DNA of 64,000 bases from CAYQEC01 sp964416425. GTDB lineage: Bacteria > Actinomycetota > Acidimicrobiia > Spongiisociales > UBA5794. Positions 17,220-25,602 of the stretch are shown piece after piece. The notes below the pieces were generated by a model that worked only from the letters and a program-made list of their open reading frames with translations, was not told the origin of the DNA and did no database searches. The translations under genes and the position numbers were made by a program. The stretch is from contig CAYQEC010000001.1 of assembly GCA_964416425.1 (NCBI GenBank), positions 155,647 through 219,646 on the forward strand. Reading direction: 5' to 3'. The first letter of the stretch is position 1. Each line of letters opens with the position of its first letter.

Positions 17220-17774
17220 CTAGGCGGGGACCTCCTTGAAGGCGTGGCCGTAACGGGCAAAGTAGTCCCACGCCGACAGCAGCGTCGCCGCCACCGCCAC
17301 CAGCATGGCCCACTCGTCGAGGAAGAACGGCCCCAGCTCCGAGCTGGGCCGGATCATCGCCAATCCGATGGCGGTGAACTGGAAGGCCGCCTTCCATTTG
17401 CCCCAGAAGCTCGGGGGGACCGTCGACTTGCCGAGGGCGGCCACTCCGCGCAGGCCCATCACCGCCAGCTCCCGCCCGATAATCACGAACGCGGCCCACG
17501 ACCAGGCGCGCTGCACCTCGATGAGGACCAGCAGGCTTCCGGTGACGAGGACCTTGTCGGCGACCGAGTCGAGGAAGGCCCCGAGCACGGTGGTGATCTC
17601 CCAGCGCCGGGCCAGGTAGCCGTCGACGTAGTCGGTGACGGCGGCGACGACGAACACGGTGAGGGCGATGCCGAAGGCGTGGTCGATGCGGTCCGAGAGC
17701 AGCACGAATGCCATCACGACCGGCGTGAGGCCGATCCGCACGTAGGCGAGCAGGTTGGGGAGGTTCACAGCCAT
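17220..17774 (-). CDS. pgsA: CDP-diacylglycerol-glycerol-3-phosphate 3-phosphatidyltransferase-type enzyme
   Basis: A 184-residue membrane enzyme of the CDP-alcohol phosphatidyltransferase family, most likely making phosphatidylglycerol phosphate. The signature D-x2-DG-x2-AR-x8-G-x3-D-x3-D is complete (TDYVDGYLARRW then GAFLDSVADK). N-terminal NLPNLLAYVRIGLTPVV and GRELAVMGLRGVAA match PgsA closely. About five membrane helices are visible. It sits between glpK and mfd. A related family member such as a cardiolipin or phosphatidylinositol-phosphate synthase is less likely from the N-terminal motif. Confidence 0.93.
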   Translation of the reverse strand: MAVNLPNLLAYVRIGLTPVVMAFVLLSDRIDHAFGIALTVFVVAAVTDYVDGYLARRWEITTVLGAFLDSVADKVLVTGSLLVLIEVQRAWSWAAFVIIGRELAVMGLRGVAALGKSTVPPSFWGKWKAAFQFTAIGLAMIRPSSELGPFFLDEWAMLVAVAATLLSAWDYFARYGHAFKEVPA

Positions 17775-17867
17775 TCCCTCGTTGCGATCTGGTGCGATGC
17801 TAAACGGTGGCGCCGGCCGGTTTCAGGTCGAGTGCGTCTTGGCGGCGGGGCGGGCGCGGCGCGGACC

Positions 17868-19346
17868 TCAGTCGAGCCATCCGAAGCTCTTCGTGACGGC
17901 CTTGGCCCAGCGGGACCGCAGGTGGCGGCGACGCTCCTCGTCCATGGCGGGTTCGAAGCGGCGGGCCTCGACCCAGTGCTCCCGCACCTCGTCGATCCCG
18001 CTCCAGAATCCGGTGGCGAGGCCGGCGGCATAGGCCGCCCCCAGCGCCGAGGTCTCGGTGACGGCGGGGCGCACTACCGGCACCCCGAGTACGTCGGCCT
18101 GGAACTGCATCATCAGCTCGTTGCCGACCATGCCGCCGTCGACCTTCAGCTCCCGGAGCTGCACCCCGGCGTCGGCCTCCATCGCCTCCAGCACGTCGCA
18201 GCTCCGGAAGGCGGTCGCTTCCAACACGGCGCGGGCGACATGACCGGCCTCGCTGTACTGGGTGAGCCCCGCGATGATCCCTCTCGCGTCGGCGCGCCAG
18301 TAGGGGGCGAAGAGGCCGGAGAAGGCCGGCACGAAGTAGACGTCCCCGTTGTCCCGGACCCGGGAGGCGAGCTCCTCGATGTCCTCCGCCTCCGAGATGA
18401 GCCCGAGCTTGTCCCGCAGCCATTGCACTCCGGCCCCGGCGATGGCGACCGAGCCTTCCAGGGCGTAGTGAGGCTTGCCGTCTCCCACCTGGTAGGCGAC
18501 GGTGGACAGCAGGCCCTGGGAGGAGCGCACGATGCGCAGCCCGGTGTTGAGGAGCAGGAAGCACCCGGTGCCGTAGGTGTTCTTGGCGTCTCCCTGCCCG
18601 AAGCACGCCTGGCCGAACATGGCGGCCTGCTGGTCGCCAAGGATGCCCCCGACCGGGACCCCTTCCAGGATGCCGCGGGCCCGGCCCACCACCCCGACCG
18701 AGGGCACGATGCGGGGCAGCATGGCGGCGGGGACCCCGACGGCGGTGAGCAACGACTCGTCCCATGCCGTCGTGGCGAGGTCCATGAGCAGGGTGCGACT
18801 GGCGTTGGTGACGTCGGTGACGTGCTCCCCGGTCAGGTTCCAGGCGAGCCACGAGTCGACCGTGCCGAAGAGGGCCGAGCCCGCCTCGGCGCGGCGGCGC
18901 AGCCCGGGGACATGGTCGAGCAGCCAACGCAACTTGGGTCCGGAGAAGTAGGTGCTGAGCGGCAGCCCGGTGGCGGCCCGGAAACGCTCCGGGCCCTCCT
19001 CACCGCCCAGCTCCCGGCACAGCTCGGCGGTCCGGGTGTCCTGCCAGACGATCACCGGCGCCAGCGGATCGCCGCTGTCGGGATCCCACACGACGGTGGA
19101 TTCCCGCTGGTTGCTGATGCCGACCGCCGCCAGCTCGGAGGCGGAGCTGCCGAGAGCGTCGAGCGCCTCGGTGATCACGATCTCGGTGTTGGCCCAGATC
19201 TCGAGGGCGTCGTGCTCCACCCAGCCCGGCTGCGGGGTGATCTGGGAGTGTTCCCGCTGCGCCATCGCCACGATGGCGCCGGAATGGTCGACGACGGCGA
19301 AGCGGGTGCTGGTGGTGCCCTGATCGATCGCTCCGATGTAGGCCAC
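17868..19346 (-). CDS. glpK: Glycerol kinase
   Basis: GlpK phosphorylates glycerol with ATP to sn-glycerol-3-phosphate, feeding lipid synthesis and glycolysis. The 492-residue length is typical. The ATP phosphate loop IDQGTTSTRF is at the N-terminus, QRESTVVWD and WQDTRT follow, the catalytic aspartate lies in GILGDQQAAMFGQ, and the FGGY signature regions (YGTGCFLLLNTG, LKVDGGMVGNELMMQFQAD) are present. It lies 12 bp after pth. No glycerol transporter or glpD is adjacent; pgsA next to it also uses glycerol-3-phosphate. Confidence 0.97.
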   Translation of the reverse strand: MAYIGAIDQGTTSTRFAVVDHSGAIVAMAQREHSQITPQPGWVEHDALEIWANTEIVITEALDALGSSASELAAVGISNQRESTVVWDPDSGDPLAPVIVWQDTRTAELCRELGGEEGPERFRAATGLPLSTYFSGPKLRWLLDHVPGLRRRAEAGSALFGTVDSWLAWNLTGEHVTDVTNASRTLLMDLATTAWDESLLTAVGVPAAMLPRIVPSVGVVGRARGILEGVPVGGILGDQQAAMFGQACFGQGDAKNTYGTGCFLLLNTGLRIVRSSQGLLSTVAYQVGDGKPHYALEGSVAIAGAGVQWLRDKLGLISEAEDIEELASRVRDNGDVYFVPAFSGLFAPYWRADARGIIAGLTQYSEAGHVARAVLEATAFRSCDVLEAMEADAGVQLRELKVDGGMVGNELMMQFQADVLGVPVVRPAVTETSALGAAYAAGLATGFWSGIDEVREHWVEARRFEPAMDEERRRHLRSRWAKAVTKSFGWLD

Positions 19347-19358
19347 GGCTCCTCCTCG

Positions 19359-19952
19359 TCATCCGCCCGGGCTCAGCTCGCCGGCGGCCTGACGGGCCGC
19401 CTCGCTGCCGTCGGTCACGAAGCGTTCCAGCACGTCGCCCCCGGCGACGATCACGTGCTCGACCTCGGCACGTTCCGCCGTGCTGAAGCGGCGCAGCACG
19501 AACACTGCCGGGTCTATGGTGCCCGGCGGGCGGCCCACCCCGCACTTGAGGCGCCAGAACGACGACGTGCCGAGGGCGGCGATCACCGAGCGTGCCCCGT
19601 TGTTGCCCCCCGAGCCTCGGTCGTGCTGGAGGCGCAGCTTGGCGAACGGCAGGTCGATGTCGTCGTGGACGACCACGAGGTCGTCGAGGGCGGCATGGTG
19701 GTAGCGGACCAGCGGCGCCACCGCACCCCCCGACTCGTTCATGAAGGTGCGCGGAATCGCCAGCACGGCCCGAGCGCCGGCGATGCGGATCTCGGCGACG
19801 TCGGCCCGGACGAAGCGGCGGGCCCGCCGGAACCGCCCTCCGTGTCGTTCACCGAGGGCAGCGACGATCTCGGCGCCAAGGTTGTGGCGCGAGCCGTCGT
19901 AGTTGGAGCCCGGGTTGCGGAGCCCGACGATGACCGGGAGGCGATCCGTGAC
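19359..19952 (-). CDS. pth: Peptidyl-tRNA hydrolase, no canonical start codon
   Basis: Pth recycles peptidyl-tRNA released from stalled ribosomes. Reading from just after the rplY stop, the frame gives VIVGLRNPGSNYDGSRHNLG, then RTFMNESGGAV and VVHDDIDLPFAKLRL, and GGNNGARSVI. The catalytic His (RHN), Asn (FMNES) and Asp (HDDID) are all present, and about 197 residues is a normal length. The problem is the start: between the rplY UGA (19958-19956) and the first motif, this frame has only CCC GTC ACG GAT CGC CTC CCG GTC ATC. The first ATG, GTG or TTG in frame is at 19766, which would delete the His motif. The coordinate 19952 takes the GTC as a nominal start; ACG at 19949 is an alternative. 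Confidence 0.85.
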   Translation of the reverse strand, partial: VTDRLPVIVGLRNPGSNYDGSRHNLGAEIVAALGERHGGRFRRARRFVRADVAEIRIAGARAVLAIPRTFMNESGGAVAPLVRYHHAALDDLVVVHDDIDLPFAKLRLQHDRGSGGNNGARSVIAALGTSSFWRLKCGVGRPPGTIDPAVFVLRRFSTAERAEVEHVIVAGGDVLERFVTDGSEAARQAAGELSPGG

Positions 19953-19955
19953 GGG

Positions 19956-20621
19956 TCAGCCTTCCTCGTTCTCCGCCGACTCCTCCTCGGCGGCCTCCTC
20001 GGCGGCCCCGACCTCTGCACCCTCTTCCAGCTCCTCCTCGGCCGACACCTCTTCCTCCTCGGCACGGGGCGCCAGGACGGTGACGAGGGGACGGTCGAGA
20101 TCGTCGAGGTAGACGACGCCCTCGACCTCGGGGAGATCGGACACCTTCAACGTGTCGCCGATGTGGAGCTCGTCGATCGAGATCGCGATCAACGACGGGA
20201 TCGCCGTCGGCAACGCCGAGATGAGAACGGCGTTGGCGATCATCTCGACGAAACCGCCCTCGTCGGTCACCCCTGGAGGGATGCCGACGAAGTCGAGGGC
20301 GACCTCGGCTTCGATCGCCTCGTCGAGCGAGACCTTGATGAGGTCGAGATGGGTGATCTCGCCCCGCACCGGGTGGTACTGGAGTTCCCGGGCGACGGCG
20401 AGCACGGTGTCTCCGCCCTCCACCTCGACGTTGATGAGAGCGTTGAGGCCGGCTTCGGTGTGGAGCGCCACGTAGAGATCGTGGCTGTTCACGGCCACCG
20501 GAACGGCATCGGAGCCTCTCCCGTAGACCACGCCGGGCACCATGCCGGCGCGGCGCAGGCGCCGGGACGGGCGTGTACCGGCTTCGACGCGCTGCTGGGC
20601 GCGCAACGTCACCTGCTCCAT
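19956..20621 (-). CDS. rplY: 50S ribosomal protein L25 (general stress protein Ctc type)
   Basis: A 221-residue bL25 of the long Ctc type, which binds 5S rRNA in the large subunit. The L25 domain covers about residues 1-93 (RRLRRAGMVPGVVYGRG, LQYHPVRGEITHLDL), followed by the TL5 C-terminal domain (VALDFVGIPPGVTDEGGFVE, ISIDELHIGDTLKVSDLP) and a long Glu/Ala-rich tail. It is followed in the same frame by pth, with nothing between the UGA and the pth coding sequence. The order prs-rplY-pth is widespread in bacteria, and prs lies 0.6 kb upstream here. Confidence 0.95.
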   Translation of the reverse strand: MEQVTLRAQQRVEAGTRPSRRLRRAGMVPGVVYGRGSDAVPVAVNSHDLYVALHTEAGLNALINVEVEGGDTVLAVARELQYHPVRGEITHLDLIKVSLDEAIEAEVALDFVGIPPGVTDEGGFVEMIANAVLISALPTAIPSLIAISIDELHIGDTLKVSDLPEVEGVVYLDDLDRPLVTVLAPRAEEEEVSAEEELEEGAEVGAAEEAAEEESAENEEG

Positions 20622-20767
20622 TGTTGACGACTCCTCGTGTGTGCTTCGATGCTGATCAGCCGGGATCGGCCGCGTCCATGGCGTCCAGACCGCCGGGAGT
20701 GAGCCACATTATGCGCCCTCCTGCGTTCGGGGGCAAAGGCCGGCCGTCTCTGCGGCGCCCGGTGCCG

Positions 20768-21175
20768 TCAGCCGGGGAGGAAACTGAGGCGGAGTGAGCG
20801 GCGCGGGTTGTCGCCGTTGGGGTCAACGAGCACGATCGACTGCCAGGTTCCCAGTGCCGGGCGGCCGTCGACGACGGGGATCGTCAGGGTCGGTGCCACC
20901 AGGGCGGGAATCACGTGGTCGGCTCCGTGCCCGGGTGAGCCGTGCCGGTGGCGGTAGCGACCGTCGTCCCGCGGCACCAGCTCGTCGAGCACGTCCATCA
21001 GATCGGCGTCGCTGCCGGCCCCGGTCTCGATGATCGCCAGCCCGGCGGTGGCGTGGGGAGCGAAGACCGATACCAGGCCGTCGCCCTTGCCGGCGGTGAA
21101 CCCGACCACCTCGGCGGTGACGTCGAATACGCCGCGGCGACGCCCGGTGTCGAGCTGGATGACGGTGGTGTCCAT
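20768..21175 (-). CDS. YjbQ/UPF0047 family protein
   Basis: A 135-residue member of the YjbQ (UPF0047) family; E. coli YjbQ shows weak thiamine phosphate synthase activity, but the physiological role is unsettled. Diagnostic motifs are FAPHATAGLAIIETG, HGSPGHGADHVIPAL and LGTWQSIVLVDPNG, which carry the conserved His residues. ATG at 21175 follows AGGAGG closely and is preferred over a start six codons upstream. It lies between prs and rplY on the same strand, interrupting a usually tight pair. Confidence 0.9.
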   Translation of the reverse strand: MDTTVIQLDTGRRRGVFDVTAEVVGFTAGKGDGLVSVFAPHATAGLAIIETGAGSDADLMDVLDELVPRDDGRYRHRHGSPGHGADHVIPALVAPTLTIPVVDGRPALGTWQSIVLVDPNGDNPRRSLRLSFLPG

Positions 21176-21209
21176 GGTCCCTCCTGCGCCCATGCCGCGG
21201 CCGGCGGTG

Positions 21210-22181
21210 TCAGATGTTCTCGCCGGCGAAGATCTCGCTCACGGAAGCGTCGGTGAAGATGGCGTTGATGGCGCCGGCGAGCAGGGAGCCGATCGAGAGC
21301 ACGGTGAGCTGGTCGAGATCGGCGGCGGCGTCCGGCACCGGCAAGGTGTTGGCGATCACGACCTGGTCGATCGGGGCGTTCTTGATGCGGTCGACCGCCG
21401 GCTCGGAGAGCACACCGTGGGTGGCCACCAGCAGCACGCTGAGGGCGCCGCGGGCGTGGAGGAGGTGAGCGGCCTCGGTGGCGGTGCCGGCGGTGTCGAT
21501 CATGTCGTCGACGATGATGCAGTGGCGGCCGGTGACGTCGCCCACCACCTCGAGGGCGGCGACCTGGTTGCGCTCGTCGGTGCTGCGCCGCTTATGCACG
21601 AAAGCCACGGTGGCGTCGAGGTGACGGGCGTACTTGGTGGCCAGCTTGACCCGGCCCGAGTCGGGGGACACGATCGTGGTGGGGCCGTTGCCGCGTCGCT
21701 TCAGGTAGTCGACGAACACCGGGAGGGCGGTGAGGTGGTCGAACGGGGCGTCGATGAAGCCCTGGACCTGGCCGGTGTGGAGGTCGACCGAGACGATCCG
21801 ATCGGCGCCGGCGACCCGGAACAGGTCGCCGACGAGACGGGCCGTGATCGGCTCGCGGGGCCGTCCCTTCTTGTCCTGTCGGGCGTAGGCGTAGAACGGC
21901 ACCACCGCCGTGATCCGCTTCGCCGAGGCGCGCTTCAGGGCGTCGATCATGATCAACTGCTCCATCAGGTGGAAGTTGATCGGCTGGGTGTGGCTCTGGA
22001 TCACGAAGCAGTCGGCGCCGCGCACGCTCTCGGTGTAGTGGATGTAGATCTCGCCGTTGGCGAAAACCGACCGTTCCACCTTGCCGAGATCGACGCCGAG
22101 GATGTTGGCGACTTCCCGGGCCAGTCCCTCATAGGCCGAGCCCGAGAACACCATGAGGCGCTTCCGCCCCGAGATCTCCAT
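21210..22181 (-). CDS. prs: Ribose-phosphate pyrophosphokinase
   Basis: Prs makes PRPP from ribose-5-phosphate and ATP for nucleotide, His and Trp synthesis. From ATG at 22181 the protein has 323 residues. Motifs include FANGEIYIHYTESVRG, YARQDKKGRPREPITARL, SVDLHTGQVQGFID and the PRPP loop VDDMIDTAGTA. The frame remains open upstream into glmU, but that segment lacks Prs similarity. It follows the glmU-type gene on the same strand, the classical glmU-prs-rplY-pth order. Confidence 0.97.
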   Translation of the reverse strand: MEISGRKRLMVFSGSAYEGLAREVANILGVDLGKVERSVFANGEIYIHYTESVRGADCFVIQSHTQPINFHLMEQLIMIDALKRASAKRITAVVPFYAYARQDKKGRPREPITARLVGDLFRVAGADRIVSVDLHTGQVQGFIDAPFDHLTALPVFVDYLKRRGNGPTTIVSPDSGRVKLATKYARHLDATVAFVHKRRSTDERNQVAALEVVGDVTGRHCIIVDDMIDTAGTATEAAHLLHARGALSVLLVATHGVLSEPAVDRIKNAPIDQVVIANTLPVPDAAADLDQLTVLSIGSLLAGAINAIFTDASVSEIFAGENI

Positions 22182-22255
22182 CCTCCGCAATCCTCCCCGC
22201 TGAGGCACCGCGCAGCGTAGCTCAGGATCGCGGGCAACGACCAACCCGTGACGGG

Positions 22256-23005
22256 TCAGCCGGGGAGCCCGTCCGGTGCTCCGGTGGAGCCGCGCCGCCG
22301 CAGGGCGGCCTCGGCGGCGGCGAGCTGATCGAGCGAATTCACCCCCAGCGCCTCCTCGGCGGCGGCGCTCACTGCCGCCAGCCGTTCCCCCCTCCGGGCG
22401 AGGATCCCGATGACGTCGGTGAGATACAGCTCCCCCTGGTCGTTGTCGGGTTGGAGAGCGGCGAGGGCTTCGGCCAGCAGCGTGCCGTCGAAGACGTACA
22501 CCGAGGTGTTGACCTCGCGGATGGCCGCCTCTTGGGGCGTGGCGTCGCGGGCCTCGACCACGGCGACGACCACCCCGTCCCTCCGCACGATCCGCCCGAA
22601 GTCGCGCGGCCCGTCGACGACCGAAAGCAGCGTGGCCGCCGCTCGCTCCCGGCGGTGGGTGTCGAGCAGCCTGCGGAGGGTGGAGGGACGCACGAGGGGC
22701 ATGTCGCCCGGGAGCACCAGGATCTCGTCTCCGGGGGCCGGATCGAGGGCGGCGAGGCCGATCTGGGTGGCGTGCCCGGTCCCGTGCTGCTCGGCCTGGA
22801 GCGCGGTCCGGGTCCCGGGAGGCAGGATCGCCTCCACCGCGTCGGCTTGGTGCCCGACGACGACCACCAGGTCGTCGCACCCGATCTCCGCCGCGGAGTC
22901 GAGCACCCACTGCAGCAGGGGCCGTCCCGCCACCCGGTGGAGGACCTTGGCCCGGTCGGATTTCATCCGGGTGCCCTTGCCGGCGGCGAGCACGATCGCC
23001 TTCAT
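22256..23005 (-). CDS. glmU: GlmU-like uridylyltransferase lacking the acetyltransferase domain
   Basis: The 249-residue protein equals only the N-terminal half of GlmU (about 456 residues in E. coli). It has the nucleotidyltransferase signature LAAGKGTRMKSDRAKVLH, then QAEQHGTGHA, the metal-binding PGDMPLVRP, EVNTSVYVFD and the terminal GVNSLDQLAAAEAAL that normally leads into the left-handed beta-helix. A short tail and a stop follow instead. It should make a UDP-sugar, probably UDP-GlcNAc, provided that glucosamine-1-phosphate is acetylated by another protein. ATG at 23005 is chosen because it begins MKAIVLAAG. Context with prs supports the glmU name. Confidence 0.85.
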   Translation of the reverse strand: MKAIVLAAGKGTRMKSDRAKVLHRVAGRPLLQWVLDSAAEIGCDDLVVVVGHQADAVEAILPPGTRTALQAEQHGTGHATQIGLAALDPAPGDEILVLPGDMPLVRPSTLRRLLDTHRRERAAATLLSVVDGPRDFGRIVRRDGVVVAVVEARDATPQEAAIREVNTSVYVFDGTLLAEALAALQPDNDQGELYLTDVIGILARRGERLAAVSAAAEEALGVNSLDQLAAAEAALRRRGSTGAPDGLPG

Positions 23006-23034
23006 CGGATGGTGGCGGGGATCGGGGTCATTCG

Positions 23035-23106
23035 CTGGGGGGCCAGGACTCGAACCCGGACTGAGTGGACCAAAACCACTTGTGCTGCCACTTACACCAC
23101 CCCCCA
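23035..23106 (-). tRNA. tRNA-Gln (anticodon TTG)
   Basis: The minus strand folds into a complete cloverleaf of 72 nt. The acceptor TGGGGGG pairs with CCCCCCA, the D stem is GTGT/GCAC, the anticodon stem AGTGG/CCACT carries the loop TTTTGGT with TTG at positions 34-36, and the T arm CCGGG/CCTGG holds TTCGAGT. The discriminator base is G and CCA is not encoded. It reads CAA codons. It lies between ispE and the glmU-type gene in the same direction, so it may be processed from the operon transcript. Confidence 0.95.
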
Positions 23107-23143
23107 AAGGGTGAGCCCGGCGAGTGTACCCGGGCCGGCCGGT

Positions 23144-24013
23144 TCACTCCCCGGCGTCGTCGTCGGGGAGGGCCGCCCAGCCCCGCGGCACCGGTTCGAC
23201 CGGGCGGGCGGCCCTGGCTCCTGCCGGCGCCCCCGCCACCGCCTCCCCCGCCTCGGCGCGGTCGAGGAAGAAGGCGTAGAGCGACGGCCCGCTGCCCGAC
23301 ATGAGCACCGGTCGGCCCCACCGCGTCGCAAGCTCGGACCGCCAGTCGTCCAGTTCCGGGCTGAGATCCGTCGCCGCCGCGAACAGGTCGTTGCCAAGCG
23401 GTCCCTCGTCCCGCAGCAGCGGCGGGAGGGCCGCCCCGCTGATCTCGCTCCCCCGCGGCTCGCCGAGCTCGTCCCACCGGGCGAACACCGCCGGGGTGGC
23501 CAACTCGACGGGGGGAACGACGACCCCGAGGGCGTACCCGCCGGCGAGCGGGCGAGGGTGGACCAGGTCGCCGCGCCCCTCGACCAGGGCAAGGCCGCCC
23601 TGGAGGCAGAACGGCACGTCGGAGCCGATGGTGGCGGCGAGCTGCTGCACCTCGCTCGGCGCCATCGCGAACATCCGGCCGGCGAGGCCGAGCGCTGCAG
23701 CGGCGTCGGCGCTGCCGCCGCCGAGCCCGGCCGCCACCGGGATCTCCTTAGCGAGGCGGAGACGCATCGCCCGCCCCGACCCGGAGCGGTCCCGGACCGC
23801 CGCCGCCGCCCGCCAGGCGAGGTTGGCCCATCCCTCCGGCAGTTCATCACCACCGGTGGCGGTCTCGGCCGTGTCCTCCTCGGCCACCTCGAGCTGCACC
23901 ACGTCCCGCCAGTCGATCGACTGGAACAGCCCGTGGAGCGGGTGGTACCCGTCGGCGCGGCGTGTCCCCACCCGCAGACCCAGGTTGACCTTGGCGTAGG
24001 CATGGGCCCGCAT
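23144..24013 (-). CDS. ispE: 4-diphosphocytidyl-2-C-methyl-D-erythritol kinase
   Basis: IspE is the ATP-dependent kinase of the MEP isoprenoid pathway. The 289-residue protein has the three GHMP-kinase motifs: AKVNLGLRV at the N-terminus, PVAAGLGGGSADAAAAL as the phosphate loop and LMSGSGPSLYAFF near the end. DGYHPLHGLFQSID and SDVPFCLQGGLALVEGRG are typical of IspE. Its ATG shares one base with the ksgA stop codon (TGATG), so translation is probably coupled. The order tatD-ksgA-ispE is standard in actinobacteria. Confidence 0.96.
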   Translation of the reverse strand: MRAHAYAKVNLGLRVGTRRADGYHPLHGLFQSIDWRDVVQLEVAEEDTAETATGGDELPEGWANLAWRAAAAVRDRSGSGRAMRLRLAKEIPVAAGLGGGSADAAAALGLAGRMFAMAPSEVQQLAATIGSDVPFCLQGGLALVEGRGDLVHPRPLAGGYALGVVVPPVELATPAVFARWDELGEPRGSEISGAALPPLLRDEGPLGNDLFAAATDLSPELDDWRSELATRWGRPVLMSGSGPSLYAFFLDRAEAGEAVAGAPAGARAARPVEPVPRGWAALPDDDAGE

Positions 24014-24837
24014 CAGAGCCCGACCTCGGCGTTGGCGAGATGGACGTAGTCCTCGGGGGCGAGGTCCTCGGCGCGGGCGGTGGGGTCGATCCCGGCCCGG
24101 GCCAGCAGCGGCCCCACGTCCTCCAGGGCCCCGGCCAGCGACCGGCGCAGCATCTTGCGCCGCTGGTTGAACGCCGCCGCCGCCAGCTGCACCGCCCGCT
24201 CCGCCGGGGCCGGCGGCTCGACCCGCACCAGCGTCACCACCGCCGAATCGACCCCGGGCTCGGGCACGAAGACCGCGGCCGGCACCGGGAACCCGAACCG
24301 GACCACGGCGTGGAGCTGCGCCACCACCGACGGCAGCCCGTAGGTTCGGCTCCCGGGACCGGCGGTGAGGCGATCGGCGACCTCGCGTTGCACCATGACC
24401 ACCATGGAGGTGACCTGCGGCACGTGGCGGAGGACGTCGAGCAGCAGCGGCGTCCCGACGTGGTACGGCAGGTTGGCGACCAGGGTCCAGGGTCCACCCC
24501 GAAGGGCGGCGGCGAGGTCCACCTTGGTGGCGTCCTCGAACCGCACGTCCGCGGTGGAATCGCCCAGGGTCTCGGCCAGCACCGGTTCCAGGCCGCGGTC
24601 GATCTCGTAGGCGACGACCGCCGCCCCCGTGGCGGCGAGCGCCCGGGTGAGGGTGCCGGTCCCGGCCCCGATCTCGACGACGCGGTCTCCCGGTCCGACC
24701 CCGGCGGTGCGCACGATCCGCTCGACGAGGTTGGGGTCGGCGAGGAAGTGCTGGCCGAGCCGTTTGCGGGGCCGGTGGCGGTGCCGCTCCAGCAGGTCCC
24801 GCACCTGACGGCGCCCCTGGGGCCGCCCGCCGGTCAC
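24013..24837 (-). CDS. rsmA: 16S rRNA dimethyltransferase KsgA (RsmA)
   Basis: KsgA dimethylates two adjacent adenines near the 3' end of 16S rRNA late in small-subunit assembly. From GTG at 24837 the protein has 274 residues. Motifs are KRLGQHFLADPNLVERIV, the SAM loop VVEIGAGTGTLT, LVANLPYHVGTPLL, MVQREVADRL and the C-terminal AFNQRRKMLRRSL. The start overlaps the tatD stop as GTGA, and its stop overlaps ispE. The frame is open upstream into tatD, but only this start fits family length. Confidence 0.96.
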   Translation of the reverse strand: MTGGRPQGRRQVRDLLERHRHRPRKRLGQHFLADPNLVERIVRTAGVGPGDRVVEIGAGTGTLTRALAATGAAVVAYEIDRGLEPVLAETLGDSTADVRFEDATKVDLAAALRGGPWTLVANLPYHVGTPLLLDVLRHVPQVTSMVVMVQREVADRLTAGPGSRTYGLPSVVAQLHAVVRFGFPVPAAVFVPEPGVDSAVVTLVRVEPPAPAERAVQLAAAAFNQRRKMLRRSLAGALEDVGPLLARAGIDPTARAEDLAPEDYVHLANAEVGL

Positions 24838-25598
24838 GACGGGCCCCCGAAGACGCGGGCTGCGGTGGCGCTGGAGACGCGGGCGACCTCGGCCGGGTCG
24901 ACCCCCCACACCTCGGCGAGCGCCGCCCCCACCAGCGGCACGAACGCCGGCTCGTTGGCCTCTCCCCGGTGAGGCGGGGGAGCGAGGTAGGGGCTGTCGG
25001 TCTCGACCATGGTGCGGTCCCGGGGAACGACCGCGGCAGCCCGGCGCACCGTGTCGCCGTTGGGGAAGGCGACTGGCCCGGCGAAGGAGAACGTGACGCC
25101 GAGCTCGTCGAAGCGCTTGGTCCAACGGGGGCCGCCAGTCCAGCAGTGGAGCACGGCCCGCTCCCCCATCCCGGCGGCGGCGACCATCTCGTAGACGTCG
25201 GCGAAGGCGTCCCTGATGTGGATGATGGCCGGCTTGCCCAGGTCCCCCGCCAAGGAGAGCTGCGCCTGGAAGGCGCGGCGCTGGTCCTCGCGGGGGGAGA
25301 GGTCGCGGTAGTAGTCGAGACCGATCTCCCCGACCGCGTCGGCGGCGTGGATCAGCGCCTCGAGACGGCCCTGCTGCTCCGGCCAGTGCTCCGCCTCGTG
25401 AGGGTGGAGCCCGGCGGCCCACCGCACCCGTTCCGGGTGGTCGACCGCCACCCGCCGCGCCTGGAGCGACGTTTCCAGGTCGACTCCGGGGCACACGAAC
25501 CATTCGACCCCGGCGGCGGCGGCCCGGGCCAGGACCGCGTCGACCGGGTCCTCGACCATGAAGAGGTGACAGTGGCTATCGACCCAGCCGGTCGCCAT
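24834..25598 (-). CDS. tatD: TatD family metal-dependent DNase
   Basis: A 254-residue TatD-type hydrolase with a TIM-barrel metal site, thought to be a 3'-5' exonuclease active in DNA quality control. Metal ligands are visible as VDSHCHL at the N-terminus, VGEIGLDYYRD, IIHIRDAF, LHCWTGG and VETDSPYLAP. It lies 4 bp downstream of metG and overlaps ksgA by 4 bases. The order metG-tatD-ksgA-ispE is conserved in actinobacteria. The cellular substrate is not settled for the family. Confidence 0.93.
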   Translation of the reverse strand: MATGWVDSHCHLFMVEDPVDAVLARAAAAGVEWFVCPGVDLETSLQARRVAVDHPERVRWAAGLHPHEAEHWPEQQGRLEALIHAADAVGEIGLDYYRDLSPREDQRRAFQAQLSLAGDLGKPAIIHIRDAFADVYEMVAAAGMGERAVLHCWTGGPRWTKRFDELGVTFSFAGPVAFPNGDTVRRAAAVVPRDRTMVETDSPYLAPPPHRGEANEPAFVPLVGAALAEVWGVDPAEVARVSSATAARVFGGPS

Positions 25599-25602
25599 GG
25601 TG

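Noticed and set aside
16968..20627. A plus-strand open frame of over 1,200 codons across mfd, pgsA, glpK, pth and rplY
   Set aside because: It runs antisense to five clearly recognisable genes, is made of Arg, Pro and Gly runs, and shows no motif. It is a by-product of high GC content.
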